Positions 42,807 to 54,111 of a DNA stretch of 64,000 bases are shown here, piece by piece (position 1 is the stretch's first letter; each line of letters starts with the position of its first letter). A program made the position numbers and the translations under genes. The notes beneath the pieces were generated by a model. It did no database searches and was not told the origin of the DNA. It worked only from the letters and a program-made list of their open reading frames with translations. Origin of the DNA: Allorhizobium sonneratiae (GTDB lineage Bacteria > Pseudomonadota > Alphaproteobacteria > Rhizobiales > Rhizobiaceae); the NCBI RefSeq assembly GCF_023700755.1, contig NZ_JAMKOJ010000011.1:1-64000 (forward strand), given 5' to 3'.

Positions 42807-42889
42807 GGCTTTTCTCCCCCAACGTGCAATAAAAGATGCTATTTCATCTTTGCTGGCAATGTTTGATTTTTATTGGGAAGGTTTCAGCC

Positions 42890-43618
42890 ATGTTCAAGCC
42901 GGTTTTGAAGGCATTATTAGGCGTCACTCTTGTTTGTTTTGGTCCGTCCGCTTCCTTTGCCGGACCGCAGGGCAAAACCACCAGCCTTTTGGCGGCCAGC
43001 TGGGAACCGGCCTTTTGCGAGGGCAAATCCGGCAAGCCGGAATGCAAAAGCCAGACGGCGGACCGTTTCGATGCCAGTCATTTCTCCCTGCACGGTCTCT
43101 GGCCGATGCGCAAGGACTATTGCAACGTGTCCAAGGCCGATATCGAGGCCGACAAGACCGGACGCTGGGATGATCTGCCAGCCGTGACGCTGAGCGCGGA
43201 GACCGAAAAGGCACTGGAAAAAGTGATGCCGGGCACCCAATCGGGTCTGCAAAAGCATGAATGGTTGCGCCACGGCACCTGCACCGGTCTATCGCAGGAG
43301 GATTATTTCAAAAGCGCGATTTCCTTGATGGATGATCTGAACACCTCTGCGGTTCAGGCGCTGTTTGCCTCCCATATCGGCAAGGAGGTCACCCAGAGCG
43401 ACGTGCAGGCCGCGTTTGACAAGAGCTTTGGCGATGGCGCCGCAGAGCGGGTGAAAATGCATTGCGAGCAGGATGGCGATCGCCGTCTGGTGACGGAATT
43501 GACCATCGGCCTTGGCGATGGCACTGCCGATGCAAGCCTGAAAGACCGGATCGCCTCTGCCGGGCGCACCCGTTTTGATTGTGATCGCGGCATCGTCGAT
43601 CCTGTCGGCCAGCAATAA
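42890..43618 (+). CDS. Secreted ribonuclease T2 family protein
   Basis: 242 residues from ATG 42890 (GGAAGG upstream), with a signal peptide ending near residue 24 (PSASFAG). Both catalytic segments are intact: CAS I FSLHGLWP (His68) and CAS II HEWLRHGTC (about 123-131, Glu124, His128). The enzyme cuts single-stranded RNA through a 2',3'-cyclic phosphate in the periplasm or outside the cell. It shares a short divergent control region with the hydrolase gene. Confidence 0.95.
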   Translation: MFKPVLKALLGVTLVCFGPSASFAGPQGKTTSLLAASWEPAFCEGKSGKPECKSQTADRFDASHFSLHGLWPMRKDYCNVSKADIEADKTGRWDDLPAVTLSAETEKALEKVMPGTQSGLQKHEWLRHGTCTGLSQEDYFKSAISLMDDLNTSAVQALFASHIGKEVTQSDVQAAFDKSFGDGAAERVKMHCEQDGDRRLVTELTIGLGDGTADASLKDRIASAGRTRFDCDRGIVDPVGQQ

Positions 43619-43710
43619 GCCTTGCCCCGATCCGGAAGATAGCATCGTAAAACATGGCGGCGGACATTGCCCGTTCGCCTTGTTTGGCCTAGATAGCAGC
43701 TGGATTCCCT

Positions 43711-43772
43711 GAGAGTTTGATCTGAGGAAACGAGGAAGCCGGTTTTCCCGAAAAGACAAACGACTATAAAAC
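43711..43772 (+). repeat. Dispersed repeat, GTTTGTC type, copy 3
   Basis: GAGAGTTTGATCTGAGGAAA then GCCGGTTTTCCCGAAAAGAC-AAACGA; shares the CGGTTTTCCCGAAAAGACAA block with the other copies. Confidence 0.7.
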
Positions 43773-43836
43773 AATTCAGAGTCTGTCCGGTTCAAGCTGA
43801 ACGGACAGTCTCCAAGACGCGCGGAGCAATTTTAGA

Positions 43837-45486
43837 ATGGCACGTCAGTTCATCTATCACATGGCCGGCCTGAACAAGGCCTATGGCAACAAGAAGATTC
43901 TTGAAAACATTCACCTGTCCTTCTACCCGGATGCCAAGATTGGTATTCTCGGTCCGAACGGTGCCGGTAAGTCGACCGTCCTGAAAATCATGGCCGGTCT
44001 CGACAAGGAATGGACCGGTGAAGCGTGGCTGGCCGAGGGCGCGACCCTGGGTTATCTGCCGCAGGAACCGCAGCTCGATGCCTCGAAGACGGTGATGGAA
44101 AACGTCATGGAAGGCGTGGCCGACAAGAAGGCCATTCTTGACCGTTACAACGAGCTGATGATGAACTATTCCGACGAGACAGCGGAAGAGGGCGCCAAGC
44201 TTCAAGATGTCATCGACAGCCAGAATCTCTGGGATCTGGAAAGCCAGGTTGAAATGGCCATGGATGCGCTGCGCTGCCCGCCCGGCGATGCTTCGGTTGA
44301 CAACCTCTCCGGTGGTGAAAAGCGCCGCGTGGCACTTTGCCAGCTTTTGCTGCGCCAGCCCGATCTGTTGCTGCTCGACGAACCGACCAACCATCTGGAC
44401 GCCGAAACCATCGCCTGGCTGGAAAAACATCTGCGCGAATATCCGGGCGCCATCCTGATGGTCACCCACGACCGCTACTTCCTCGACAATGTGACCGGCT
44501 GGATCCTTGAACTCGACCGTGGCCGCGGCATTCCCTACGAAGGAAATTATTCGGCTTACCTGAACGCCAAGGCCAAGCGCATGGCGCAGGAAGAGCGGGA
44601 AGAGGGCGCACGTCAGAAGGCGCTGACCCGTGAGCAGGAATGGATTGCCTCCAGCCCCAAGGCCCGTCAGGCCAAGTCCAAGGCCCGTATCCGCGCCTAT
44701 GACGAGCTGGTCAAGGCTGCGGAAGACCGTCGTCCCGGCGAGGCGCAGATTATCATTCCCGTCGGCGAACGTCTGGGGCAGGTGGTTATCGAGGCGGAAA
44801 ATATTTCCAAGTCCTATGGCGACCGGGTACTGTTTGAAAATCTTACGTTCAAACTGCCGCCGGGCGGCATTGTCGGTGTCATCGGCCCGAACGGTGCCGG
44901 TAAATCGACGCTGTTCAAGCTGATCACCGGTCAGGAAAAGCCGGATGCCGGAGACATCCGCATCGGTGATACGGTCGATCTCGGCTATGTCGACCAGAGC
45001 CGCGATTCGCTTGACGGCAACAAGAGCGTCTGGGAGGAAATCTCCGGCGGCAACGACGTCATCAAGCTCGGCAAGCACGAGATGAACAGCCGCGCCTATT
45101 GCGGTGCCTTCAACTTCAAGGGCGGCGATCAGCAGCAGAAAGTCGGCACACTTTCCGGCGGTCAGCGCAATCGGGTGCATCTGGCTAAGATGCTGAAATC
45201 CGGCGGCAATGTCATCCTGCTCGACGAACCGACGAACGATCTCGACACCGAAACGCTCGGTGCGCTGGAAGATGCGCTGGAAAATTTCGCCGGTTGCGCC
45301 GTGATCATCAGCCACGATCGCATGTTCCTCGACCGTCTGGCGACCCATATCCTCGCTTTTGAGGGCGACAGCCATGTGGAATGGTTCGAGGGCAATTTCG
45401 AGGATTACGAGAAGGACAAGATCCGTCGTCTTGGCGCCGATGCCGTCAATCCGAAGCGCGTGACCTACAAGCGTCTGACGCGATAA
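43837..45486 (+). CDS. ettA: Energy-dependent translational throttle protein EttA
   Basis: 549 residues, an ABC-F protein without membrane domains. Two ATPase cassettes are complete: GPNGAGKST and [12 protein letters not shown] in the first, GPNGAGKST and [12 protein letters not shown] in the second. The interdomain linker near 240-300 ([13 protein letters not shown] ... [19 protein letters not shown]) is that of EttA. The protein binds the ribosomal E site and gates the first peptide bond according to the ATP/ADP ratio. A strong shared terminator follows. Confidence 0.96.
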   Translation: MARQFIYHMAGLNKAYGNKKILENIHLSFYPDAKIGILGPNGAGKSTVLKIMAGLDKEWTGEAWLAEGATLGYLPQEPQLDASKTVMENVMEGVADKKAILDRYNELMMNYSDETAEEGAKLQDVIDSQNLWDLESQVEMAMDALRCPPGDASVDNLSGGEKRRVALCQLLLRQPDLLLLDEPTNHLDAETIAWLEKHLREYPGAILMVTHDRYFLDNVTGWILELDRGRGIPYEGNYSAYLNAKAKRMAQEEREEGARQKALTREQEWIASSPKARQAKSKARIRAYDELVKAAEDRRPGEAQIIIPVGERLGQVVIEAENISKSYGDRVLFENLTFKLPPGGIVGVIGPNGAGKSTLFKLITGQEKPDAGDIRIGDTVDLGYVDQSRDSLDGNKSVWEEISGGNDVIKLGKHEMNSRAYCGAFNFKGGDQQQKVGTLSGGQRNRVHLAKMLKSGGNVILLDEPTNDLDTETLGALEDALENFAGCAVIISHDRMFLDRLATHILAFEGDSHVEWFEGNFEDYEKDKIRRLGADAVNPKRVTYKRLTR

Positions 45487-45494
45487 CGCAATGT

Positions 45495-45529
45495 AAAAAA
45501 GGCGCTCCTGACTCTGGAGCGCCTTTTTT
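45495..45529. terminator. Bidirectional terminator between ettA and a chemoreceptor
   Basis: 14-bp stem AAAAAAGGCGCTCC / GGAGCGCCTTTTTT with a 7-nt loop gives a T-run on both strands between convergent genes. Confidence 0.95.
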
Positions 45530-45557
45530 GATGACCTGTTCAATAGTCAGTTGGGCT

Positions 45558-48340
<2,783 letters not shown>

Positions 48341-48360
48341 ATATAAAGATATCTTTATGT
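48341..48360. promoter_or_regulatory. SahR-type operator of the regulator-metF operon
   Basis: ATATAAAGATATCTTTATGT differs from the metH operator (11703-11722) at one base. The inner 16 bp (48343-48358) are perfectly palindromic. It lies 24 bp before the regulator ATG, consistent with autoregulation. Confidence 0.8.
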
Positions 48361-48384
48361 CTTGATTGACGGAAGCGCTCTGAG

Positions 48385-49386
48385 ATGACATTTGCTCTTG
48401 ATACATTGGTGGAGTTGTTGAAGGCGGCGGGTGAGCCAACTCGCCTGCGCCTGCTCGCGCTTCTCGCCGGTGGCGATCTGACCGTGTCCGATCTGACCGA
48501 GATCTTGGGTCAGTCGCAGCCGCGCATCTCCCGACATTTGAAGCTTCTGGCAGAAGCCGAGCTTATCGATCGGTATCAGGAAGGGGCCTGGGCCTATTTT
48601 CGTTTGAAGCAGGACGGGGAGGCGACCGGTTTTGCCCGTCATGTGCTTGGTTCTGTCTCCAGCTATGATCCGGTTTTCATGCGCGATGCTGACAGGCTTG
48701 CCGCCGTCAAGCGCAATCGCGCCGAAAAGGCACAGGCCTATTTCAGCCGCAATGCCACGGAATGGGATGAATTGCGGCGCCTGCATGTCAATGACCGCGA
48801 AGTGGAAGCGGTGTTGTTAAGCCAGCTTGGTGCCCACCCTATTGAGGCGCTTCTGGATCTCGGCACGGGGACAGGGCGGATTTTACAGTTGCTGGCCGGA
48901 TCTTATCAACGAGCGCTGGGCATTGATGCCAGCCGCGATATGCTGGCGGTGGCGCGGTCCAACCTCGACAAGGCCGGTGTGGGCAAAGCTTCGGTTCGCC
49001 AGGGTGATATTCTCAATCTGCCGCTGGACGGAGGCGAATTTGATGTCGTCATCATCCATCAGGTTCTGCATTTCCTGGTCGAGCCGGAACTGGCGCTGAA
49101 AGAGGCGGCCCGTATGCTGAAGCCCGGTGGCAGGCTGGCGATTGTCGATCTGGCACCACACCGGCTGGAACATCTGCGCGACGACCATGCGCATATCCGT
49201 CTTGGTTTTTCCCATGCCACCATGCAGGACTGGCTGATGAAGGCCGGATTCACCCTTGAACAGGCAATCGACGTCGCGCCGCGACAAATGGACGATACCG
49301 CGCTCACCGTCACCATCTGGCTGGCGTGCTACGCCCAGACGGCCGTGGACGAAATGCCGGAACTGAAAGCAGCAGGAGGTTTATGA
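48385..49386 (+). CDS. sahR: ArsR-type regulator fused to SAM-methyltransferase domain (SahR-like)
   Basis: 333 residues. Residues 1-95 are an ArsR winged helix (LKAAGEPTRLRLLALLAGGDLTVSDL, then QSQPRISRHLKLLAEAELI as the recognition helix). The C-terminal half is a class I methyltransferase with LLDLGTGTGRILQLLA, GIDAS and the LPL-x-FDVVIIHQVLHF region. This fusion matches alphaproteobacterial SahR, which senses S-adenosylhomocysteine through the methyltransferase fold and represses methionine-cycle genes. The stop overlaps the metF start. The shared operators here and before metH support the call; the symbol is inferred. Confidence 0.85.
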   Translation: MTFALDTLVELLKAAGEPTRLRLLALLAGGDLTVSDLTEILGQSQPRISRHLKLLAEAELIDRYQEGAWAYFRLKQDGEATGFARHVLGSVSSYDPVFMRDADRLAAVKRNRAEKAQAYFSRNATEWDELRRLHVNDREVEAVLLSQLGAHPIEALLDLGTGTGRILQLLAGSYQRALGIDASRDMLAVARSNLDKAGVGKASVRQGDILNLPLDGGEFDVVIIHQVLHFLVEPELALKEAARMLKPGGRLAIVDLAPHRLEHLRDDHAHIRLGFSHATMQDWLMKAGFTLEQAIDVAPRQMDDTALTVTIWLACYAQTAVDEMPELKAAGGL

Positions 49387-50309
49387 TGGCTGTCAAGACA
49401 GCGCAGGGCTCGGCTGAGAGGTCCTTCAAACTCTCCTTCGAATTTTTCCCGCCCAAATCCGAGGATATGGAAGGCCAATTGTGGCAGACGGTTGACGATC
49501 TGGCCGCCTGGCAGCCGGATTTCGTTTCCGTCACCTATGGGGCTGGCGGCACCACCAAGGCGCCGACCCTGTCGACCGTGAAGCGGCTGATTGCCGAGAC
49601 GCCGCTTGCCACCGCCTCGCATCTGACTTGCGTGGGGGCAAGCCGGGCCGAGGTGGCGGAGGTGGTCGAGCAGTTTCGCGCTGCCGGTGTACGTCATTTC
49701 GTGGCTCTTCGCGGTGATCCGCCCACCGGTGTCGGCTCGCTCTATACGCCGCACCCTGACGGGTATGAAAACGCGGCGGCTCTGGTGAAGGGTCTTAAAG
49801 AGATCGATGACTTCGAGATTTCCGTTTCGGCTTATCCGGAAAAACATCCGGAAAGCCCCGATCTTTCCATGGATATCGACATGCTCAAGCGCAAGGTCGA
49901 TCATGGTGCCACGCGGGCGCTGACCCAGTTTTTCTTCGATAACGATATTTTCGAGCGCTATCTTGATAAGGTGCGGGCGGCAGGTATCACCATTCCGATC
50001 GTACCTGGCATCATGCCGATCCTCAATCTTACCCAGCTCAAGCGTTTTGCCGGCATGTGCGGCGCAAGCGTTCCCATCTGGCTTGATGCCCGTTTTGAAG
50101 GTCTAGACGGCGATGCGGGCGAACGGGCCAAGGTTGCAGCTGCCGTTGCCAGCGAACAGATCGCCGATCTGAGAGCGCGCGGGATTGAAGAGTTTCACCT
50201 TTATACGATGAACCGGGCGCCGCTGGTCAACGCCACACTTGAAGCGCTGGGCTGCCGCAAGGCAGCGTCTGCGAATGACACCTCGACCGGTACACTGGCG
50301 CTGGTCTAG
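49386..50309 (+). CDS. metF: 5,10-methylenetetrahydrofolate reductase
   Basis: 307 residues from ATG 49386, 6 bases after AGGAGG; ATG 49383 would be too close to it. KLSFEFFPPKSEDM at the N terminus carries the conserved Glu, and the barrel signatures DFVSVTYGAGGTT and FVALRGDPPTG are present. The FAD enzyme makes 5-methyltetrahydrofolate, the methyl donor for MetH encoded at 11760. It overlaps the regulator gene by one base, so the two are translated together. Confidence 0.97.
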   Translation: MAVKTAQGSAERSFKLSFEFFPPKSEDMEGQLWQTVDDLAAWQPDFVSVTYGAGGTTKAPTLSTVKRLIAETPLATASHLTCVGASRAEVAEVVEQFRAAGVRHFVALRGDPPTGVGSLYTPHPDGYENAAALVKGLKEIDDFEISVSAYPEKHPESPDLSMDIDMLKRKVDHGATRALTQFFFDNDIFERYLDKVRAAGITIPIVPGIMPILNLTQLKRFAGMCGASVPIWLDARFEGLDGDAGERAKVAAAVASEQIADLRARGIEEFHLYTMNRAPLVNATLEALGCRKAASANDTSTGTLALV

Positions 50310-50342
50310 GCTTCATTGCGACAGGCTTTAGCACCGTAAAAA

Positions 50343-50387
50343 CCTGCCGTGAAGCGTCGCTCTTTTTAGCGATCGGCTCACGGCAGG
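50343..50387 (+). terminator. Hairpin after metF
   Basis: CCTGCCGTGA (50343-50352) pairs with TCACGGCAGG (50378-50387), and TCGCT with AGCGA inside around TTTTT. It ends the regulator-metF transcript or protects its 3' end. Confidence 0.6.
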
Positions 50388-50478
50388 AAAATAATGTCTA
50401 TGTCGATTGAGGTTCGCGAAATGTCAGCTCTGAGAAGCGCATTGTTCATGTTAAATGCGCTCTGCACCAGTCTCGGCT

Positions 50479-50556
50479 CTAAACAAAGAGCATCGCGGCG
50501 ATAAACAGAAAAGCCGCGCTCACTGCCAGGATATTGATCGAACGTGTCAGTCCCAT
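50479..50556 (-). CDS. 25-residue single-pass membrane microprotein
   Basis: The protein is MGLTRSINILAVSAAFLFIA followed by AMLFV. It has one transmembrane helix and a short basic N terminus (N-in by the positive-inside rule). AAGGAGG lies 7 bases before the ATG, a near-perfect ribosome binding site, and the codons look like those of neighbouring genes. It is too short for usual gene callers. Function unknown; similar microproteins modulate membrane complexes. Confidence 0.65.
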   Translation of the reverse strand: MGLTRSINILAVSAAFLFIAAMLFV

Positions 50557-50946
50557 CGTGTCCTCCTTGCGTTTGCCTTTAAATATTATGTCTAAACTGT
50601 GACATTTGCAAAGCAGATTCGATGCTGCAATGCGATAAGGCTGCTGCTGCATGCAGCTTCACGTAAGATAACACACTGAAAGATTCCTGCAAAATTCCCT
50701 GGGTCGAGATTGGCGCAGAAAGAGAATTAACTATTTATATTGAATGATTTACGGTTTCATCCTTGTGTATGTCACAAGGTGGAATAATCGGGCGAAACAG
50801 CTGCTCTTCACGAATTATGTCGTTGAGCTGTGATTTGGATGACTTTGTGGTTTCGGACGCGCACCGGTCTCCGCTTTTCCATGCCCCATCCCATTCAAAC
50901 AGAGGGAAGAGAGATGTACCAAATCGACGGTCATCGATGATAAAGG

Positions 50947-50973
50947 CCCGCCCGGTTTTCAGGACCGGGCGGG
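50947..50973 (-). terminator. Terminator of the lytic transglycosylase gene
   Basis: 10-bp stem CCCGCCCGGT / ACCGGGCGGG, 9 bases after the minus-strand stop at 50982, followed by TTTATC on that strand. Confidence 0.8.
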
Positions 50974-50981
50974 AATACTGC

Positions 50982-52175
50982 TTATTTCAGGTCGGCGAGA
51001 AGTGCGGGCGTTGGCCAGCCATCGGCGGGCAAATTGTGCTTCAGTTGTTCTTTCTGAACGGCATCGCGGGTGCCACCGCCAAGAATGCCGTCGATATCAC
51101 CGACATTATAGCCCATGGCTTTCAGCTTGGTCTGCAACTGCTTCATCTGATCGACAGAGAGGCCGGGTTCGGGATTACCCTTCAGATAAGGCGGCGCCCC
51201 CGAAAGACGGGTGGCGAAATAGGCCGCCGATGTGGTGTAGATGAAGGATTTGTTCCATTCGAGATAGATCTGGAAATTCGGATAGGCCATGAAAGCCGGT
51301 CCCTTGCGCCCCTGCGGCAGGAGCAACTCGCCTTCGAGATCGGCAAATTTCGTGTTGCCGTCACGTGGCTTGACACCGAGCTTGAACCAGTCGCCCGCCT
51401 TCATGCCACTGTCAAAGCCGGTCTTTTCCCAAGGCAGGGTATCGGGCACAGTGACTTCCTGCAGCCAGGGTTCGCCACGCTTGAAGCCGAGATGCTGGAT
51501 GAATTTCGCCGCCGTCATGATGGCATCGGGCGCGCTGGTTTTCAGTTGCACATGGCCATCACCATCACCATCGACACCATAGGCAACGATATCCTTGGGC
51601 AGCATCTGAACCTGGCCGATTTCGCCGGCCCAAGCCCCGGTGTTGGTGGCCGGATCGAGGTCGCCATGCTGCACCATGGTGATCAGAGCCAGCAATTGCG
51701 GGCGGAAAAGATCGGGTCGGCGGCAGTCATGCGCCAGCGTTACCAGCGCATTGCGGGTGTTGAAATTGCCCTGGAAGGCGCCGAAATCGGTCTCCATGCC
51801 CCAGAAGGCGGTAATCACGCCGGGGGGCACACCGTACTCCTGTTCTGCGCGGGAAAAGACATTGGCGTATTCCTGCATTTTCTTCAGGCCGATATCGTAG
51901 CGGCCCTTTGAGACGGTGCGAGAGGAAAACTCGATAAAGGTCTGCTTGAACACACCCTGCGTCCGGTCCATGGCCAGAACCTTCTGGTCGATTTGCGCAC
52001 CGGCCAGCGCCTCGTCGGCGGCTTGCGGTGATGCGCCATTGGCCACGGCTTCGGCCTTGACACCGGCAAGGAAGCTTTGAAGATCGCCACCGCAAGGCAC
52101 TTGCTGGGCCATTGCGGTGCCCGCCATCAGGCAGGTCAGGAGTGCGGCGGCGGACAGGCGGCGAAAACGAGGCAT
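50982..52175 (-). CDS. Lytic murein transglycosylase, MltB type
   Basis: 397 residues from ATG 52175 (AAGGAAAAC upstream). Signal peptide to about residue 23 (LMAGTAMA). The SLT_2 domain carries the catalytic Glu128 in AFWGMETDFG and the GEIGQVQMLP substrate groove. A PG-binding-1 domain (about 335-395, QTKLKAMGYNVGDIDGILG) is at the C terminus. It cuts the glycan strand of peptidoglycan, leaving 1,6-anhydroMurNAc. No lipobox, so periplasmic and soluble. Confidence 0.94.
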   Translation of the reverse strand: MPRFRRLSAAALLTCLMAGTAMAQQVPCGGDLQSFLAGVKAEAVANGASPQAADEALAGAQIDQKVLAMDRTQGVFKQTFIEFSSRTVSKGRYDIGLKKMQEYANVFSRAEQEYGVPPGVITAFWGMETDFGAFQGNFNTRNALVTLAHDCRRPDLFRPQLLALITMVQHGDLDPATNTGAWAGEIGQVQMLPKDIVAYGVDGDGDGHVQLKTSAPDAIMTAAKFIQHLGFKRGEPWLQEVTVPDTLPWEKTGFDSGMKAGDWFKLGVKPRDGNTKFADLEGELLLPQGRKGPAFMAYPNFQIYLEWNKSFIYTTSAAYFATRLSGAPPYLKGNPEPGLSVDQMKQLQTKLKAMGYNVGDIDGILGGGTRDAVQKEQLKHNLPADGWPTPALLADLK

Positions 52176-52394
52176 AGGTTTTCCTTCATGCAAAGCCGGG
52201 CGGCCGATGCCGCCATGGGCTGGATCAAAAATATTGTCCTGACAGTCCCGATGACCGTCACGATGGATGGGTCGTGGAACCGCGTGGCGCGTAACCGAGT
52301 GCCCATCGTCTGCACAGATTTTGTGACAGAAGCATGGTGCCGCGTCCAGTGTTCGTCTCCTGTCGTGCCATGATGCGATATGGGGTGAACCGGA

Positions 52395-53297
52395 TTAATT
52401 GGCTGCAACCAGTTCCGGTGGCAGGAGTTGAGGCGGCAGGGGTGGCTCATTCATCGGTGGCAGCATCTGTTGCGGCGGCGCGCTTGGCACTGGCACCGGC
52501 CCGACCGGCTGCTGACGTACGGTTTGCAGCGAGGCGATCCAGTTTTTCCAGTTCTGACGGTTTCCGGCAAAGACATTGATGTCGGCTTCGCCCTTGATGC
52601 CGGGAATGACGCCGGTGGAGGTATATTGCCAGAATGCCCAGCGACGGTCGGCATAGATCTGCGACGGGTGTTTGGCGACCGAACGAACCCAGAAATAATG
52701 ATCGGGGAAAGCACCGACCAGATTGTCGCGATGGAAATCCACCGAGGTATAGATGATCGGTCGCATGCCGTAATAGGCTTCGAGCCTGTCCATGAAGCGC
52801 TTCAGTTCGACCCGCACCTCTTGTGGCGAGGGTTTGCGGAAACAGGTTTTCGAGCCGTGGTTCCATTCGGCGTCAAGCACCGGTGGCATGTCCATGGACG
52901 CCTTCGGCACATTGGCAATAAACCAGTCCGCCTGCTGATCCGGGGTCGAGCAGAAATAATAGAAATGATAGGGCGCATGCGCGATACCGGCTGCACGGGC
53001 GCCGCGCCAGTAGTCCTGGAATTTCGGATCGATGACGTCCTTGCCTTCGGTCGCCTTGATGAAGACGAAGCTGATGCCGGACTGCTTGACCTTTTGCCAG
53101 TTGATGTCGCCGTTCCATTTGGACACGTCGATGCCGTGAACATCATGGCGGCTGGGGGAATCGCGTCCGAAATCCTGCGGATCATTGTCCTTGAATTTCG
53201 GTGCAATCGACGCCGTCTGCATGAAGTCGTAATTCGTCGATGTGCAGGAACTGACAAAAAGGCAAAAGGGAAGGACCGCCAGAAGCAGGGAACGCAT
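52395..53297 (-). CDS. GH25 lysozyme-like lipoprotein
   Basis: 300 residues from ATG 53297. A lipobox (LFVSSC, Cys18) makes it a lipoprotein. The GH25 fold is seen in GIDVSKWNGDINW (catalytic Asp57), FIKATEGKDVIDPKF, PYHFYYFC and PPVLDAEW with the catalytic Glu. It should cleave between MurNAc and GlcNAc. The C terminus is Pro/Gln-rich. A chromosomal GH25 lipoprotein adds to the other cell-wall hydrolases in this region. Confidence 0.92.
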   Translation of the reverse strand: MRSLLLAVLPFCLFVSSCTSTNYDFMQTASIAPKFKDNDPQDFGRDSPSRHDVHGIDVSKWNGDINWQKVKQSGISFVFIKATEGKDVIDPKFQDYWRGARAAGIAHAPYHFYYFCSTPDQQADWFIANVPKASMDMPPVLDAEWNHGSKTCFRKPSPQEVRVELKRFMDRLEAYYGMRPIIYTSVDFHRDNLVGAFPDHYFWVRSVAKHPSQIYADRRWAFWQYTSTGVIPGIKGEADINVFAGNRQNWKNWIASLQTVRQQPVGPVPVPSAPPQQMLPPMNEPPLPPQLLPPELVAAN

Positions 53298-53445
53298 AGC
53301 AAACCCATAAAAAAGAGATGATTTGCCCCTGATGCCAAGCGCGCACACGCAAGAACAAAAGAGGCGCCCAGCCTGTTTTGCTCCATCATCGTTAAATTTC
53401 GGTTAGTTTTAAAGAGAAAATTTCTCTCAACCCTAACCTGCACTA

Positions 53446-54111
53446 TCAGGCAAGACGGATCACGGCGTGCCAGGCATAATCGCGATAAAGGCTGGTGAAA
53501 CGCAGGCGCGCACCCGCCTTGTCAGCTTGTTCCTGCAATATGTCCTGCAGCGTTTCACGCGGCGTGACGTGAAAACGGGCGAGCCAGACATGCAGAAGAC
53601 GGCGAAATGTCTCGGGCAGACGGGCCTGATGGCCGAAATCGACAATGTGCAATTCGCCGCCGGATTTCAGCGCGGCAAGGCTGGCCTCAATGGCTTTTTC
53701 CCAGTCCGGGATCATCGACAGGGCATAGGAGATCAGCACCCGGTCGAAACCGTCCAGGCCGAAATCCTCGGCACGAAAGGTGGTTGCGTCGGCGACACGC
53801 AGGCTTGGCGGGTGGCTCAGCACCCGGAAATTGCGCCTTGCCTGCGTGAGCATTTCGCTGGAAATATCGAAGCCGTGCAGCTCTGACGCAGGATAATGCC
53901 GGGCAGCCGCCACCAGATTGCGGCCTGTGCCGCAGGCGACTTCCAGCAAGCTGCCGCCTTCCGGTACGTTGAGCCCGGCAATGGCTCGGTCACGGCCCAG
54001 CAGGTAATATTTGCGGGTCAGATCATAGATATGGCGCTGATAGCGATAGACCTGATCCATCTTGCTGGCATGATGGCGGTCCAGCCCGTCTCCGGCAGGA
54101 AGTGCGCTCAT
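53446..54111 (-). CDS. btaB: Betaine lipid N-methyltransferase BtaB
   Basis: 221 residues. The class I motif LLEVACGTGRNLV (54-66) binds SAM, and GFDISSEML, SYALSMIPDWEKAI follow. It adds three methyl groups to diacylglyceryl homoserine to make DGTS, a phosphorus-free membrane lipid. The start overlaps the btaA stop (ATGA, 54108-54111), so the genes are coupled. In rhizobia the pair is induced by phosphate starvation. Confidence 0.95.
   Translation of the reverse strand: MSALPAGDGLDRHHASKMDQVYRYQRHIYDLTRKYYLLGRDRAIAGLNVPEGGSLLEVACGTGRNLVAAARHYPASELHGFDISSEMLTQARRNFRVLSHPPSLRVADATTFRAEDFGLDGFDRVLISYALSMIPDWEKAIEASLAALKSGGELHIVDFGHQARLPETFRRLLHVWLARFHVTPRETLQDILQEQADKAGARLRFTSLYRDYAWHAVIRLA

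Larger units (their letters stand above)
50310..50981. other. 672-bp interval with a hairpin, a microprotein gene and a terminator
   Basis: Holds the hairpin at 50343-50387, the microprotein at 50479-50556 and the terminator at 50947-50973. The rest (50600-50940) shows no gene; plus-strand frames there have no support. Confidence 0.6.

Noticed and set aside
43792..45543. 583-codon minus-strand frame opposite ettA
   Set aside because: Lies over an intact ettA and mirrors its repeated ABC cassettes; no ribosome binding site or family resemblance.
53392..53406. CtrA-like site before the GH25 gene as an independent finding
   Set aside because: One of eight fixed bases is wrong and such matches are expected by chance in AT-rich intergenic DNA; mentioned only alongside the exact match at 28639.
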